A DNA stretch of 64,000 nucleotides. Source: PWPS01 sp964507105 (lineage in GTDB: Bacteria > Patescibacteriota > Minisyncoccia > Minisyncoccales > PWPS01). Position numbers and translations under genes: made by a program. Positions 34,497 through 42,406 of this stretch are shown piece after piece. The stretch spans positions 29,133 through 93,132 of the forward strand of contig CAZDOR010000002.1 of the NCBI GenBank assembly GCA_964507105.1. Direction: 5' to 3'. The notes beneath the pieces were generated by a model, which searched no databases, had not been told where the DNA came from, and saw only the letters and a list, made by a program, of their open reading frames with translations. How positions within the stretch are numbered: the first letter of the stretch is position 1; each line of letters begins with the position of its first letter.

Positions 34497-35705
34497 TTAA
34501 TCTTGTGTAGGATCAACCAGTTGTCCAATAAATAAAATTGTTTTCGTTTCCGGCTCCTCTATAACGAAAAGAAAAGGTCTGTTAAACTCCAGTCGCATCG
34601 GTGCCGATTCCAATTCCATTTCCACGGCCGTGGCAGCAGCAGCCTCCGTTCCTTCCTCATTGACTTCTATAAATGAGGCGTGAAGAACATCAGAAATAAA
34701 GACATTGAGTCCCAAACCCTCCAAGTCAACCATTTTTGAAAAATTAGCATCACCCATGTCGAAAGCTTTTTCCATTCCCAAGGCTTCGAGAGTATCAATC
34801 ATTCCCAGCTCGTCTTCAAGAGTGAATTTCGGCATCCTTAAAACGATTTCACTTTTATTTGTCGGTTTTATGTCTTGAAAGTAATCAGGATCGAACTCTT
34901 CATAAAATTCTTCGAGATTTTTTTCAATCGGCATAAATACATGGAAAAGAAAGTCTCCGTCTTCATATTCTATCGTAGCCGACTTGAGATCCTCGCTTAT
35001 ACCGTATTTGTATTCAGCTTCGTTCTCCATCATTTCCACCTCAACCTCTCCATCCGGTGTTTGAAAGCTATCCGGCCGGGTCTTATCTTCATCAAATTCC
35101 TCGGCCCAGTTTCCTTGAAAGTATATCGCATTTACCAGATAAGCGATTATATTGTCATCAATCGGGCCGTTATCGATTATCTCTTCTATTTTCTCCCCTG
35201 TTTTCTCATAAACCCAGTCATTTATCGGCTCACCGGTTTCCGGAAGCTCGCTCATTTCAGCTTCAAAATATTTTTCACCGTCACTCTTATAGCTCTCAAG
35301 AAATGGAATTCCTTCTCTTAAAAAAAACGTATTAGCTATCGATAATTCATTTTTATCCGAAAATTCCAAATAATTTTTGAGACCCAAAGAATCTTTCAAA
35401 ACCCTTTCCATTTCCATTTCGGTAAGACCCAAAACTTCCGCCATCTCCGCTGCCGTATCTCCATCAGCTCCTCGATAAGCCATGGTCAAAGCCGTATGCA
35501 TGCTGTAAGGAGAAATAAAAACATTTTCTCCCTCCTTGGCCACTTCAAAAAAAGCATTAAAAGAAAAGTCGGTCATCGCAAAAGATAACTCCGTCAACTC
35601 TTCCGGTTCACGCAAATCAACCTTCTCTTCCGAGCGCTCCTGCAGAAGGTAGAAAGTCGAAAATCCGGCAACAATAATTACCAATACGATTATTATTTTT
35701 TTCAT
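34497..35705 (-). CDS. Exported serpin (serine protease inhibitor)
   Basis: 402 aa. A membrane anchor or signal helix (3-21) is followed by a complete serpin fold: NVFISPYSMHTALTMAYRGADGDTAAEM, LVNAIYFQGNW, ISDVLHASFIEVNEEGTEAAAATAV and FNRPFLF. The hinge of the reactive loop (EEGTEAAAATA) has the small residues required for inhibitory strand insertion. Alignment with antitrypsin spacing puts P1-P1' at Glu366-Ser367. Likely blocks Glu-preferring or broader serine/cysteine proteases at the cell surface. It precedes murB by 3 nt. Confidence 0.9.
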   Translation of the reverse strand: MKKIIIVLVIIVAGFSTFYLLQERSEEKVDLREPEELTELSFAMTDFSFNAFFEVAKEGENVFISPYSMHTALTMAYRGADGDTAAEMAEVLGLTEMEMERVLKDSLGLKNYLEFSDKNELSIANTFFLREGIPFLESYKSDGEKYFEAEMSELPETGEPINDWVYEKTGEKIEEIIDNGPIDDNIIAYLVNAIYFQGNWAEEFDEDKTRPDSFQTPDGEVEVEMMENEAEYKYGISEDLKSATIEYEDGDFLFHVFMPIEKNLEEFYEEFDPDYFQDIKPTNKSEIVLRMPKFTLEDELGMIDTLEALGMEKAFDMGDANFSKMVDLEGLGLNVFISDVLHASFIEVNEEGTEAAAATAVEMELESAPMRLEFNRPFLFVIEEPETKTILFIGQLVDPTQD

Positions 35706-35754
35706 ATTTTTTACCTTACTTTATAAGGGCTATCATTATAGCATTCGGTAAATA

Positions 35755-35782
35755 AAATAAAAAGACCCGCAAAAGCGGGCCT
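35755..35782 (-). terminator. Terminator after the 346-aa envelope protein
   Basis: Stem GGCCCGC/GCGGGTC with a TTTT loop and a T-rich tract on the minus strand. A T5 run on the other side makes it possibly bidirectional. Confidence 0.85.
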
Positions 35783-35798
35783 TTTTCGTTGGTTTTGC

Positions 35799-36839
35799 TT
35801 AAATATCCATTTCCCCCATTTCTTCAAACTGCATATCCATATCGGGCATCGGAAAAATTCTCAACTCATCCATTAATTCCTCAAGAGTTATATGTTCTTC
35901 CGGAGCTTTTATTTCGAATTCTTGATTAAAATTGGAATAGTTCATTACCATTTTTACCGTAACCGATTCGGGCATATCCTCCAAGTCATCAACGTCGGGA
36001 AGTTCGTCTTCCAGTTCGGTCACCGTAACGGTTTCCATTCTCACCAGGTAACCGTCTTGAACCCAGGCATAAGTCTCCACATTCTCGTATGCATCTTCCA
36101 GTTCGGCCCTGATTTCGGCAAACATTTCTTCCCTCATCTCTTCATCCAATTCATCGAAAAAGCCTTTATCTTCCATTCTCTCAACTAAATCAATTACAAA
36201 ATCAGTCATTTTTTCACCATCGAACTTTAAGTGATATTTTGTAGCCGCTTCCCCGTCAAGTTCATCTTCTTCAACTTTGGAAACGGTGATTGCACCGTCT
36301 TCCCACATCTTCTCGGAAAATTCTTCAGATTTTGCGATGATATCTTCCAAAGTCATAGCCTCCATCTCAAGCTCGGCAAAGAAGGCATTCAAAAATAAAT
36401 CTATATTTTGTTTTACATCTTCAAAAAGAAGAATCTCATTTTCGGTTACAAGCTCTACCTGGTCTCTCCCGAGTGGTAAAGCGATATATGGAAAGGTTGT
36501 AACCCTGCCATAGAGATTATCATCGACATAGGTTATACCGGCTCCAAAATTAGCAACGAAACCCTCTATGGCTACATCAAATTGGCCCTCACCATCAAAA
36601 GCCTGATTTATGCGATCATAATCACCACTTCCGAAAAAAGAAATTTCCGGAGTCTCTTCCAACCCGTCAACTTCTACATCGATATCTACACTTACGGTAT
36701 AAGAGTCGGCCTCAGCCGTTCTTCTTTCTGCTTGCATAACTTCCTCTTCTGGAGTTTTCCTGACCCTGGAAAAGGCGTAAACGCCCCCAACAACCAAGAG
36801 AACGATTAAAACTAATAATCCTATTTTTTTGTTTTTCAT
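35799..36839 (-). CDS. Exported acidic protein, LppX/LolA-like paralog B1
   Basis: 346 aa. An N-terminal membrane helix (5-23) precedes an acidic, beta-rich domain with repeated pairs of hydrophobic strands (SYTVSVDIDVEV, DNLYGRVTTFPY, ATKYHLKFDG, AWVQDGYLVRMETVTV). It resembles lipid- or lipoprotein-carrier folds such as LppX/LprG or LolA, but the match is weak. The same domain occurs in the repeat protein at 53362-54926. Likely surface-exposed; function unknown. Confidence 0.68.
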   Translation of the reverse strand: MKNKKIGLLVLIVLLVVGGVYAFSRVRKTPEEEVMQAERRTAEADSYTVSVDIDVEVDGLEETPEISFFGSGDYDRINQAFDGEGQFDVAIEGFVANFGAGITYVDDNLYGRVTTFPYIALPLGRDQVELVTENEILLFEDVKQNIDLFLNAFFAELEMEAMTLEDIIAKSEEFSEKMWEDGAITVSKVEEDELDGEAATKYHLKFDGEKMTDFVIDLVERMEDKGFFDELDEEMREEMFAEIRAELEDAYENVETYAWVQDGYLVRMETVTVTELEDELPDVDDLEDMPESVTVKMVMNYSNFNQEFEIKAPEEHITLEELMDELRIFPMPDMDMQFEEMGEMDI

Positions 36840-36857
36840 TATTTATTTTCTTTATTT

Positions 36858-37886
36858 TTAATCACTTTTGATTATTTTATCAATAAAACTAAAAGTTTTC
36901 AACTGAAAAAGAATTAACAACGCCCTAATCCCAAGAAAAATACCGAAAAGACAAACTGTTAAATCCGCAGCTCTTCTTGTCATCCCGTAAGCAACACCTT
37001 CCTTGAATCCGAGCTCCAGAGCTCCGAACCCGAACCCGGTCGCCGTTTCCAACCCCCCGAGGCCGGCGGGAAAAGGAAAAAACATGGAAAGATAAGCCAA
37101 GCCCTCCACCGCAAGAGCTCTGGCGGGATGAAAAGCTCCAACCAAAAATAAAACCAAAAATACGGCCCTTATATAGCTAATTAGATGAGCAAGAAAAGAA
37201 ATGAACGCCCCCTTCCAGAAAAAAGCCTTTCGGGGACTGAAAAACCTCAAAATATTACCTTCCGTATTAAAGATAAACTCCCCGTTTTTTGTTGATTTCA
37301 AGTGAGTTTTCTCCAAACCCAAAATATTAAGCACGAACAAGGTTATGCTTCTTTTTCCCATTGCTCGATAATAAAAAAAGATCAACCCTCCAACGGATAA
37401 AAGAAGAAACAGAGCTATAACCCAAAAAAGCCAAACCTCGGAAAAATATCCGAAACGTAAAAAGAACAGAAGGCCTAAAATTACCAAGACGGCATGAAAT
37501 GTTGTATCCAAAATTTTATCGATAATAACAGAAGAAACTGACTTCTCCCAATTTATGTCGGTAAGTTTATTCAATAAATAAGCTTTCAAAGCCTCTCCTC
37601 CGAAAAGAGAAATCGGTGTTAAATAGCTCACCGTGTATCCTATAATCCAGATACTCGAAATTTCAAAAAAACTCTTATCTTCTCCCTGACAACTTAAAAT
37701 AAACTTTAAATTAAAGGATCTCACGATAGCCAGCAATAAAGTTAAAAGAACAAGGGAAATACCTTGCCAACTAAAAAAAAGAGAAAAAGTTAACTCGAAC
37801 GTTTCCGGACCGGCCTGACGAATCACCAGATAAAAAATAATTACCCCCAAAACCAATCCACTCAAAAATTTAAGTGATTTTTTCAT
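36858..37886 (-). CDS. Flippase-like membrane protein (YbhN/UPF0104, lysylphosphatidylglycerol synthase TM type)
   Basis: 342 aa with about eight membrane helices. The conserved FGGEALKAYLL segment and a late MFFPFPAGLGGLETATGFGF helix are hallmarks of the LPG synthase transmembrane (YbhN/AglD) family. The family translocates lipids or links to lipid modification. The soluble aminoacyl-transferase domain is absent. Six nucleotides separate it from the upstream peptidase gene. Confidence 0.85.
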   Translation of the reverse strand: MKKSLKFLSGLVLGVIIFYLVIRQAGPETFELTFSLFFSWQGISLVLLTLLLAIVRSFNLKFILSCQGEDKSFFEISSIWIIGYTVSYLTPISLFGGEALKAYLLNKLTDINWEKSVSSVIIDKILDTTFHAVLVILGLLFFLRFGYFSEVWLFWVIALFLLLSVGGLIFFYYRAMGKRSITLFVLNILGLEKTHLKSTKNGEFIFNTEGNILRFFSPRKAFFWKGAFISFLAHLISYIRAVFLVLFLVGAFHPARALAVEGLAYLSMFFPFPAGLGGLETATGFGFGALELGFKEGVAYGMTRRAADLTVCLFGIFLGIRALLILFQLKTFSFIDKIIKSD

Positions 37887-37892
37887 TTTTTA

Positions 37893-39548
37893 TTATCGAA
37901 GATCGTTAATTTTGGAAACGGTCGCTTCTCCGACGTATCCGGTCCCTTTTTCGAGATTCAAGGGTGTCAATATTTCTTCGGAATATTTTTCTTGGAATCT
38001 GATAACTGCTTTTTCAGTCGATTGACCGAAATTACCGGTTATCTTTCCTTCGGGATAAATTTCCGGTTTCCGGGACAGGAAAGTCTGCAGACAAGTAACC
38101 GACCTCTTGTCGGAAACACCCTTGTATAAGGGCATGTCAATAACGCAATTTTCCCACTCGGAACGATCTTTCTCCTCTCGCCTCTCCCTTATTTCTCTCA
38201 GAAGATCCATGAGCTCTTTCAGTTTATTCAATTTTTCTTCTCTTCTCAGTTCCTCCGGATCTTCGTCAAGCGACTCAATCTCCCACTTGAAATAAAATGA
38301 TTCCCCATTACCGTTAAAACCTTCCGTTTTTTCCTGAATGCTCGGCATGATGGTTATCGATTGATAATTGTTTTCGCGTTCTTCGGTATTGAAAATCCCT
38401 TTCCCGTTTTCTATTTCCATATACCCGATTTCAAGTTCTCCGGTATCAATTTCAAGTAAATAGGGAACTTTCGCTTCTACATCCTCATCCAAACTGAAAA
38501 TTAATTCCAGATCTCTATTTATACCGGTTATTTTATGCCAATTACCCGTCCAATTTTTAGTTTTTGATTCAACGGAAAGACTTTTCGCTTCATCGGATAC
38601 ATAATTTATTACCGGATAAATGCGCATTTCCCTTAAATTTTCATTCTTGAAGCAGTACCTCTCTCCCAATTCGCAATCATTTACCAGTGAGGCTATCTTG
38701 AAATTATTAAACACTTGATGAAAATCTTTTTCATGACCGATTTCCTCCAATGCATAATTTATACTTTCAATGCCCGTTTTTTGGCTTTTGAGAGACACGG
38801 AAAGAATTTCTATACCGTAATGATCAACCAAGTATTGAGTGAAAATATTAACTACCCCGTAATCTTCCTTTTTCTCATTCCATTCGGTAAGCGAAGTGTT
38901 CGGAGCCCGAAGAAAAGTATCTTTTCTTCTTGACAGAATCCCGGTATCCGAATTATCATATCCCAGCCACGTGGGCATGAATTCCGCCCTGGCTTCATTG
39001 AGCCAGATCTCTTCTCGTACACCCCGCATTCTTTCTTTTTGATTGAATACCAAACTGTGCATAAATTCGTGCGCCAAAAAGCCGGCAACGTCATCGCGGT
39101 CCAAAACATCGGTGTTCAGATAAAGAAGGTTCTTTTCATTGGAGCGAGGAATTTGATGTCTTGAATGCTGGTCCCCGGAATTGAAGTAGCCCCCCGCATT
39201 TTCGTGCATGGAATGAAAAAGAATCGATATTCTTTCATCTTCTTCTACGGGATGAATCGGGGGAGGGCCGAACTCCGAAGTCATCTCTTTTTTAATAGTC
39301 GACTCGAACTCTTGATCGAGATGATCGACGACCTTCAAATAATCTTCTTTTCCATCCAATTCTTCGATCCAATTTTCTTCGAAATAGAATTTCAGATTAT
39401 CCGTCTCTTCAACCAAAATTGCACCCAACCGCTCTCTTCCTTTGAGGTCGAAATTTTCTTCTACGAAAAAATTGCGAGCATCATCGGCAAAAAGAAAGCT
39501 CACCGGAAGAAAGAGAAGAAAAAAAGTTGCAAAGATTATTTTTTTCAT
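37893..39548 (-). CDS. Secreted zinc metallopeptidase (M30-like) with peptidoglycan-binding-like domain
   Basis: 551 aa. A signal peptide (1-21) is followed by a gluzincin-type peptidase domain: HEFMH at 160-164 with the downstream glutamate helix WLNEARAEF near 183-190, as in M30 hyicolysin-like enzymes. A beta domain (about 300-410) and an acidic coiled linker lead to a C-terminal peptidoglycan-binding-like domain (about 465-551) with FGQSTEKAVIRFQEKY and GTGYVGEATVSKIN. Likely a wall-associated protease on the cell surface. Confidence 0.85.
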   Translation of the reverse strand: MKKIIFATFFLLFLPVSFLFADDARNFFVEENFDLKGRERLGAILVEETDNLKFYFEENWIEELDGKEDYLKVVDHLDQEFESTIKKEMTSEFGPPPIHPVEEDERISILFHSMHENAGGYFNSGDQHSRHQIPRSNEKNLLYLNTDVLDRDDVAGFLAHEFMHSLVFNQKERMRGVREEIWLNEARAEFMPTWLGYDNSDTGILSRRKDTFLRAPNTSLTEWNEKKEDYGVVNIFTQYLVDHYGIEILSVSLKSQKTGIESINYALEEIGHEKDFHQVFNNFKIASLVNDCELGERYCFKNENLREMRIYPVINYVSDEAKSLSVESKTKNWTGNWHKITGINRDLELIFSLDEDVEAKVPYLLEIDTGELEIGYMEIENGKGIFNTEERENNYQSITIMPSIQEKTEGFNGNGESFYFKWEIESLDEDPEELRREEKLNKLKELMDLLREIRERREEKDRSEWENCVIDMPLYKGVSDKRSVTCLQTFLSRKPEIYPEGKITGNFGQSTEKAVIRFQEKYSEEILTPLNLEKGTGYVGEATVSKINDLR

Positions 39549-39605
39549 TTAATCGGTTAAAGAAATTATTTACTTCCTGAAATTATAACACAATCGATAC
39601 AAATT

Positions 39606-39635
39606 CAAAAAGCCGCACCGGAGTGCGACTTTTTT
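39606..39635 (-). terminator. Terminator of the 65-aa gene
   Basis: Stem AGTCGCAC/GTGCGGCT (one G-T pair) with loop TCCG, then a T-run. It lies 2 nt after the stop codon. Confidence 0.9.
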
Positions 39636-39637
39636 GT

Positions 39638-39835
39638 CTATAATTCGAATTCTTCAATCTCTTTTTCCAAATCACGAATTTCCTTATTTATATCTTCACC
39701 CAAATTCTCTATATCCACTTCCAAATCTTTTGATTTGTTCTCATCTTTTCTTTCCTTTTCATGAATTTTGAAAGCTGAAAAAACTATAACGGCCAAAACA
39801 GCTGAAGAACCGATAACAATTAGAAAAGTGCTCAT
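39638..39835 (-). CDS. 65-aa membrane-anchored helix protein under a structured leader
   Basis: 65 aa: one membrane helix (about 4-22), then a short charged segment and an acidic coiled coil (LGEDINKEIRDLEKEIEEFEL). Family unknown. It is the only gene between a promoter with a 77-nt folded leader and a terminator, so it is a monocistronic regulated unit. The GGGGG that would serve as Shine-Dalgarno lies in the 3' arm of the leader's closing stem. Confidence 0.75.
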   Translation of the reverse strand: MSTFLIVIGSSAVLAVIVFSAFKIHEKERKDENKSKDLEVDIENLGEDINKEIRDLEKEIEEFEL

Positions 39836-39837
39836 TT

Positions 39838-39912
39838 CTCTGGCAACCCCCTATGCGGCTGCAAAATATTACCTTTTTGCGAATCTTTCCTTCGGAGGGC
39901 TACCGATTATCT
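39838..39912 (-). ncRNA. Putative riboswitch leader, c-di-GMP-I (GEMM)-like
   Basis: The predicted 5' UTR folds as a three-way junction. The closing stem is GGTAGCCC with GGGGGTTGCC (39896-39904 and 39841-39852). There is a small CCTCCGAAGG hairpin and a GCAAAA/TTTTGC stem-loop. The CGCAAA junction segment and the terminal GGTTGCC resemble the conserved core of class I cyclic-di-GMP riboswitches. The closing stem also contains the Shine-Dalgarno, consistent with translational control. Class assignment is by eye and uncertain; that it is a structured cis-element is better supported. Confidence 0.45.
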
Positions 39913-39918
39913 GTTTTA

Positions 39919-39946
39919 ATTATACTTTTCTGAGCTAATTAGTCAA
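39919..39946 (-). promoter_or_regulatory. Promoter of the riboswitch-like leader
   Basis: TTGACT at 39941-39946, a 16-nt spacer and consensus TATAAT at 39919-39924, with a predicted start at about 39912. The -35 box overlaps the last codons of the YdcF-like gene. Confidence 0.78.
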
Positions 39947-40658
39947 TCCAGTCGAGAACTTGATAATAAGCTATTCCAAAATATTCGTAAAATGCCAAAT
40001 CGGACTTTCTCAGGTTGAAACCACGAGGTATCAAGCCCTCCAATCCATAATCATATTCAGCCTTTCTAAAATCAGTGGGGGCGGGAATCGGATTTGCTCC
40101 CACCCTCTCAAACTCTCGAACTGCTCTTTCCATATGGTAGGCGGAAGTAACCAAAAAGAAAGGGGTTTCTCCTATTTTTTCAAAGGTTCTTTCCGCATTC
40201 TCTCTGGTGTTTATAGATCGGTCCTCTATTTTTATTTTTTCGGCCGGAACACCCCTGTCTACGAAGAAGGATCCAATCGCCGTTTCGGACTCCTCCCTCT
40301 TTCGTATCGACTCGGTTCCGGAAATTATTACTTCCATATCGTCTTTTCTCAAATTAAAAATTCTGAAAACCTCGGATCTTCTTATGGTATCCGCCTTTTT
40401 CCCTCCCGACAAAACAACTATCTTATCCGCCTCGTGAATTTCTTGCTCAGAAACCGGAAAATAGCCATCTTCCAGGGGGCCGATAACCAAATTGGAACCG
40501 GGAAAAGTAGAAAACAAAAAATAAACGGCTATACCCAATCCGATTAAAAATTTTCCCCACTCTTTCTTTTTTAGAAAATAAACTAAAACCCCGGTAAAAA
40601 GAAATATCAACACCAGAGAACTGGGCAAAAAAATATACTTAATTGCTGAAATATCCAT
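39939..40658 (-). CDS. YdcF/ElyC-family (DUF218) membrane protein
   Basis: 239 aa. Two membrane helices (about 6-28 and 36-50) precede a DUF218 Rossmann-like domain: ADKIVVLSGG near 80, VIISGTES, INTRENAERTF, LVTSAYHMERAVREFERVG and PAPTDFR. ElyC and SanA members affect envelope integrity and lipid carrier metabolism; the exact reaction is unknown. No Shine-Dalgarno. Confidence 0.88.
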   Translation of the reverse strand: MDISAIKYIFLPSSLVLIFLFTGVLVYFLKKKEWGKFLIGLGIAVYFLFSTFPGSNLVIGPLEDGYFPVSEQEIHEADKIVVLSGGKKADTIRRSEVFRIFNLRKDDMEVIISGTESIRKREESETAIGSFFVDRGVPAEKIKIEDRSINTRENAERTFEKIGETPFFLVTSAYHMERAVREFERVGANPIPAPTDFRKAEYDYGLEGLIPRGFNLRKSDLAFYEYFGIAYYQVLDWID

Positions 40659-40670
40659 GTAGAATAATAG

Positions 40671-40751
40671 CTAAAAAGCCATCAGCGTATAACTCAAGGC
40701 CATAGCTATTACGATAATGAAAACTATTATCTTTTTTACTTTATCACTCAT
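40671..40751 (-). CDS. Possible 26-aa single-helix membrane peptide
   Basis: A 26-codon frame: MSDKVKKI, then a hydrophobic stretch of about 16 residues ending TLMAF. The shape is that of a small membrane peptide. It lies 12 nt upstream of the YdcF-like gene on the same strand. No Shine-Dalgarno is visible, so this is uncertain and could be chance. Confidence 0.35.
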   Translation of the reverse strand: MSDKVKKIIVFIIVIAMALSYTLMAF

Positions 40752-40807
40752 GTTGGTTAATTTTAACCTTTTTTTAGTTTTTTGTTAAGTTAATGTATTA
40801 AATAAAA

Positions 40808-40830
40808 AGAAAAACCGGGCTTAAACCCGG
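40808..40830 (-). terminator. Terminator with the HNH-like gene's stop codon in its loop
   Basis: CCGGGTTTAAGCCCGG followed by TTTTTC. The TAA of the upstream gene sits in the loop of this hairpin, so translation termination and transcription termination overlap. Confidence 0.9.
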
Positions 40831-41333
40831 CGTATAATTTTTCCCTCCTTTATTAATTTTTCAACTCTCTTTTGTAGAAAATAATGTGTTAAAATCTTCC
40901 GTTTATTAATGACCAAAAAGAAAATATACTCCAAAAAATCAATAATTTCTTGATTATATAAATTTAAAAATAGCATATGCCATGCTTGGTGAAATCGTTC
41001 CGGGATAGTTACGACCTGATCTTTTTTCTTCTCCGAAATTCGGTGATCACGACTGCGAGGTTTTACGTGATGAGAGTCATATGAACAAGATCGTGTTACA
41101 TCCAAATAACCATTACTTCTCAACATGATGATTTCTTTCCTTTCAATTTTACCTCCTCCCTTTTTCCAATTCATTAGATTATTCAAATTTTCCAAAAAAA
41201 CAAAAAGTTTCTTTCTGGAGGAAATATCGCCGAAAACAACGGAAAAAGCGGCATAAAAAGAGTCGGGAAACCTACTGGATCCTATCTCGTCCAACAACGG
41301 AGCGGTTTCATTTCTTTTTCTTTTCCAATTCAT
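40821..41333 (-). CDS. HNH-like small protein
   Basis: 170 aa from the ATG with AAAGGAGG 6 nt upstream; an in-frame ATG ten codons earlier lies before this site and is not used in this model. Residues 88-95 are HHVKPRSR and are followed by ERFHQAWHMLFLNL (His115, His119), a pattern seen in small HNH-fold proteins of Candidate Phyla Radiation genomes. The N-terminal 80 residues are unfamiliar. Nuclease or nucleic-acid binding activity is inferred; the canonical Asn is not obvious. It has its own promoter and terminator. Confidence 0.68.
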   Translation of the reverse strand: MNWKRKRNETAPLLDEIGSSRFPDSFYAAFSVVFGDISSRKKLFVFLENLNNLMNWKKGGGKIERKEIIMLRSNGYLDVTRSCSYDSHHVKPRSRDHRISEKKKDQVVTIPERFHQAWHMLFLNLYNQEIIDFLEYIFFLVINKRKILTHYFLQKRVEKLIKEGKIIRRV

Positions 41334-41386
41334 AATGGCCTCCTTTCGAAAGTCGAGAGCCAAAAAAATGTTAAAGAGCTTGCCAC

Positions 41387-41414
41387 ATTATACAATTATT
41401 TTTTTTATTTGCAA
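41387..41414 (-). promoter_or_regulatory. Promoter of the HNH-like gene
   Basis: TTGCAA at 41409-41414, a 16-nt spacer and consensus TATAAT at 41387-41392. The leader is about 47 nt. Confidence 0.7.
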
Positions 41415-41430
41415 GGAAAATCAGCTGTAA

Positions 41431-41573
41431 AGTTTTCCACAGTTTTTAAATATTTATATTTCGACCTTAATTTAATAGGACATAAATTTATTTCCTAACA
41501 ATTTCCTAACAATTTCCTAACTAAATGCTAATAAAAAAACCCCGAAAGTTAATTTTAAAGGCTGTGGAAAACT
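41431..41573. repeat. Inverted repeat with DnaA-box-like ends around three 11-bp direct repeats
   Basis: The stretch between the HNH-like gene and the Zn-ribbon gene (about 330 bp) has no protein gene that I can support. It contains a perfect 12-bp inverted repeat, AGTTTTCCACAG at 41431-41442 and CTGTGGAAAACT at 41562-41573. Each arm contains TTTTCCACA, which fits the DnaA box consensus TTWTNCACA. Between them are three tandem 11-bp units ATTTCCTAACA (41490-41522) in very AT-rich DNA. Features of an origin or protein-binding locus, unproven. Confidence 0.7.
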
Positions 41574-41640
41574 ACACAGATTCAAGACCGGAATTCGAAA
41601 TAAAATAGTCCGATCCTTTTTTATTTAAATTGTATAAAGA

Positions 41641-41675
41641 GAAACAAAAAGAAAACCCCTCTCTTTAAGAGGGGG
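41641..41675 (-). terminator. Terminator of the ClpP-like/Zn-ribbon operon
   Basis: Stem CCCCTCT/AGAGGGG with a 5-nt loop, then TTTTC and a further T-run. Confidence 0.9.
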
Positions 41676-41693
41676 AATTGAGATGCACAGCGC

Positions 41694-41846
41694 TTATGAA
41701 CAGTTAATGCATCTACCTCCCAAATCGAGATAGGCACCGCAAGTACATCTTTTTTGCTTGCCCGAAAATCCTTTCGGAGCACATTTCGGGCAATACCTGC
41801 CATAATAAACGTGTCCTTCTTTACATTCTCTTTCTCTACGTGCCAT
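41694..41846 (-). CDS. 50-aa zinc-ribbon protein
   Basis: 50 codons from ATG to TAA. GGAGGTGAC is a strong ribosome site 6 nt before the ATG. Cys pairs CPKC (19-22), CTC (34-36) and CINC (46-49), plus Cys8, suggest two zinc knuckles or one zinc ribbon. It follows the ClpP-like gene by 12 nt and ends before a strong terminator, so the two form a small operon. A longer frame on the same strand in this place is a shadow with no ribosome site. Confidence 0.82.
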   Translation of the reverse strand: MARRERECKEGHVYYGRYCPKCAPKGFSGKQKRCTCGAYLDLGGRCINCS

Positions 41847-41858
41847 TTCAGTCACCTC

Positions 41859-42332
41859 CTATTGAATTTGATGAATTAATCCTCTATTTTTACACTCTTC
41901 AGGGTTCAACAATACTGATTCGGATATTAAATTTTTAACCTCCGAGATAGTCATCCGTGACTCTTTAGCTATAAAATTCAAGTACCAATCGGTAAGATTT
42001 TCCTTTTTTTTCGCTTCTTCTTGCTCATGAAACTCCAAAGGGTGGAAAAGAATATGGGCATCTCTACTCATCACTCTCTTTTTTCCTAACAGAACCAAGG
42101 GTATCGCCGCACTGTCCGCGCGCCCCATCACTACCGTATTTATCGGGATTTTTCGCATTCGGATTTCCTCACAAAAGCTGTGCGCCAACGGCAATATTCC
42201 TCCCTCACTATTTATCATCAAAGTAATAGGGAGGTTGTTTCTTTTTAATCTTCTCTCGATTTCTTTTATTGCCGCATCATACTCCAGATATTCCACTGCC
42301 CCGAACCAACGAACTACATTTTCAAATTCCAT
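41859..42332 (-). CDS. Divergent ClpP/Clp-fold serine peptidase-like protein
   Basis: 157 aa, shorter than ClpP (about 195). Clp-fold motifs are present: INSEGG at 40-45 as the oxyanion-side loop, GRADSAA with candidate nucleophile Ser74, and AHILFHPLEF with candidate His97. The Asp expected before the LSAEEA-type helix is replaced by Ser139, so the triad is incomplete and the N-terminal loops that dock AAA+ partners are shortened. No clpX or clpA is nearby. It has its own promoter and a good ribosome site (GGGAGGG). Confidence 0.8.
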   Translation of the reverse strand: MEFENVVRWFGAVEYLEYDAAIKEIERRLKRNNLPITLMINSEGGILPLAHSFCEEIRMRKIPINTVVMGRADSAAIPLVLLGKKRVMSRDAHILFHPLEFHEQEEAKKKENLTDWYLNFIAKESRMTISEVKNLISESVLLNPEECKNRGLIHQIQ

Positions 42333-42367
42333 TTTTAATCCCTCCCTTTTCCTTTCAGTTCAACGTG

Positions 42368-42401
42368 ATTATACTATATAATATTAATATAGATATGTCA
42401 A
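42368..42401 (-). promoter_or_regulatory. Promoter of the ClpP-like operon
   Basis: TTGACA at 42396-42401. TATAGT lies 17 nt downstream (42373-42378), with an overlapping consensus TATAAT at 42368-42373 that would give a 22-nt spacer. Confidence 0.8.
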
Positions 42402-42406
42402 ATAAA

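Noticed and set aside
41621..41803. A 60-codon minus-strand frame between the HNH-like and ClpP-like genes
   Set aside because: It overlaps the 50-aa Zn-ribbon gene in another frame. Only the Zn-ribbon frame has the strong ribosome site and conserved Cys pattern.
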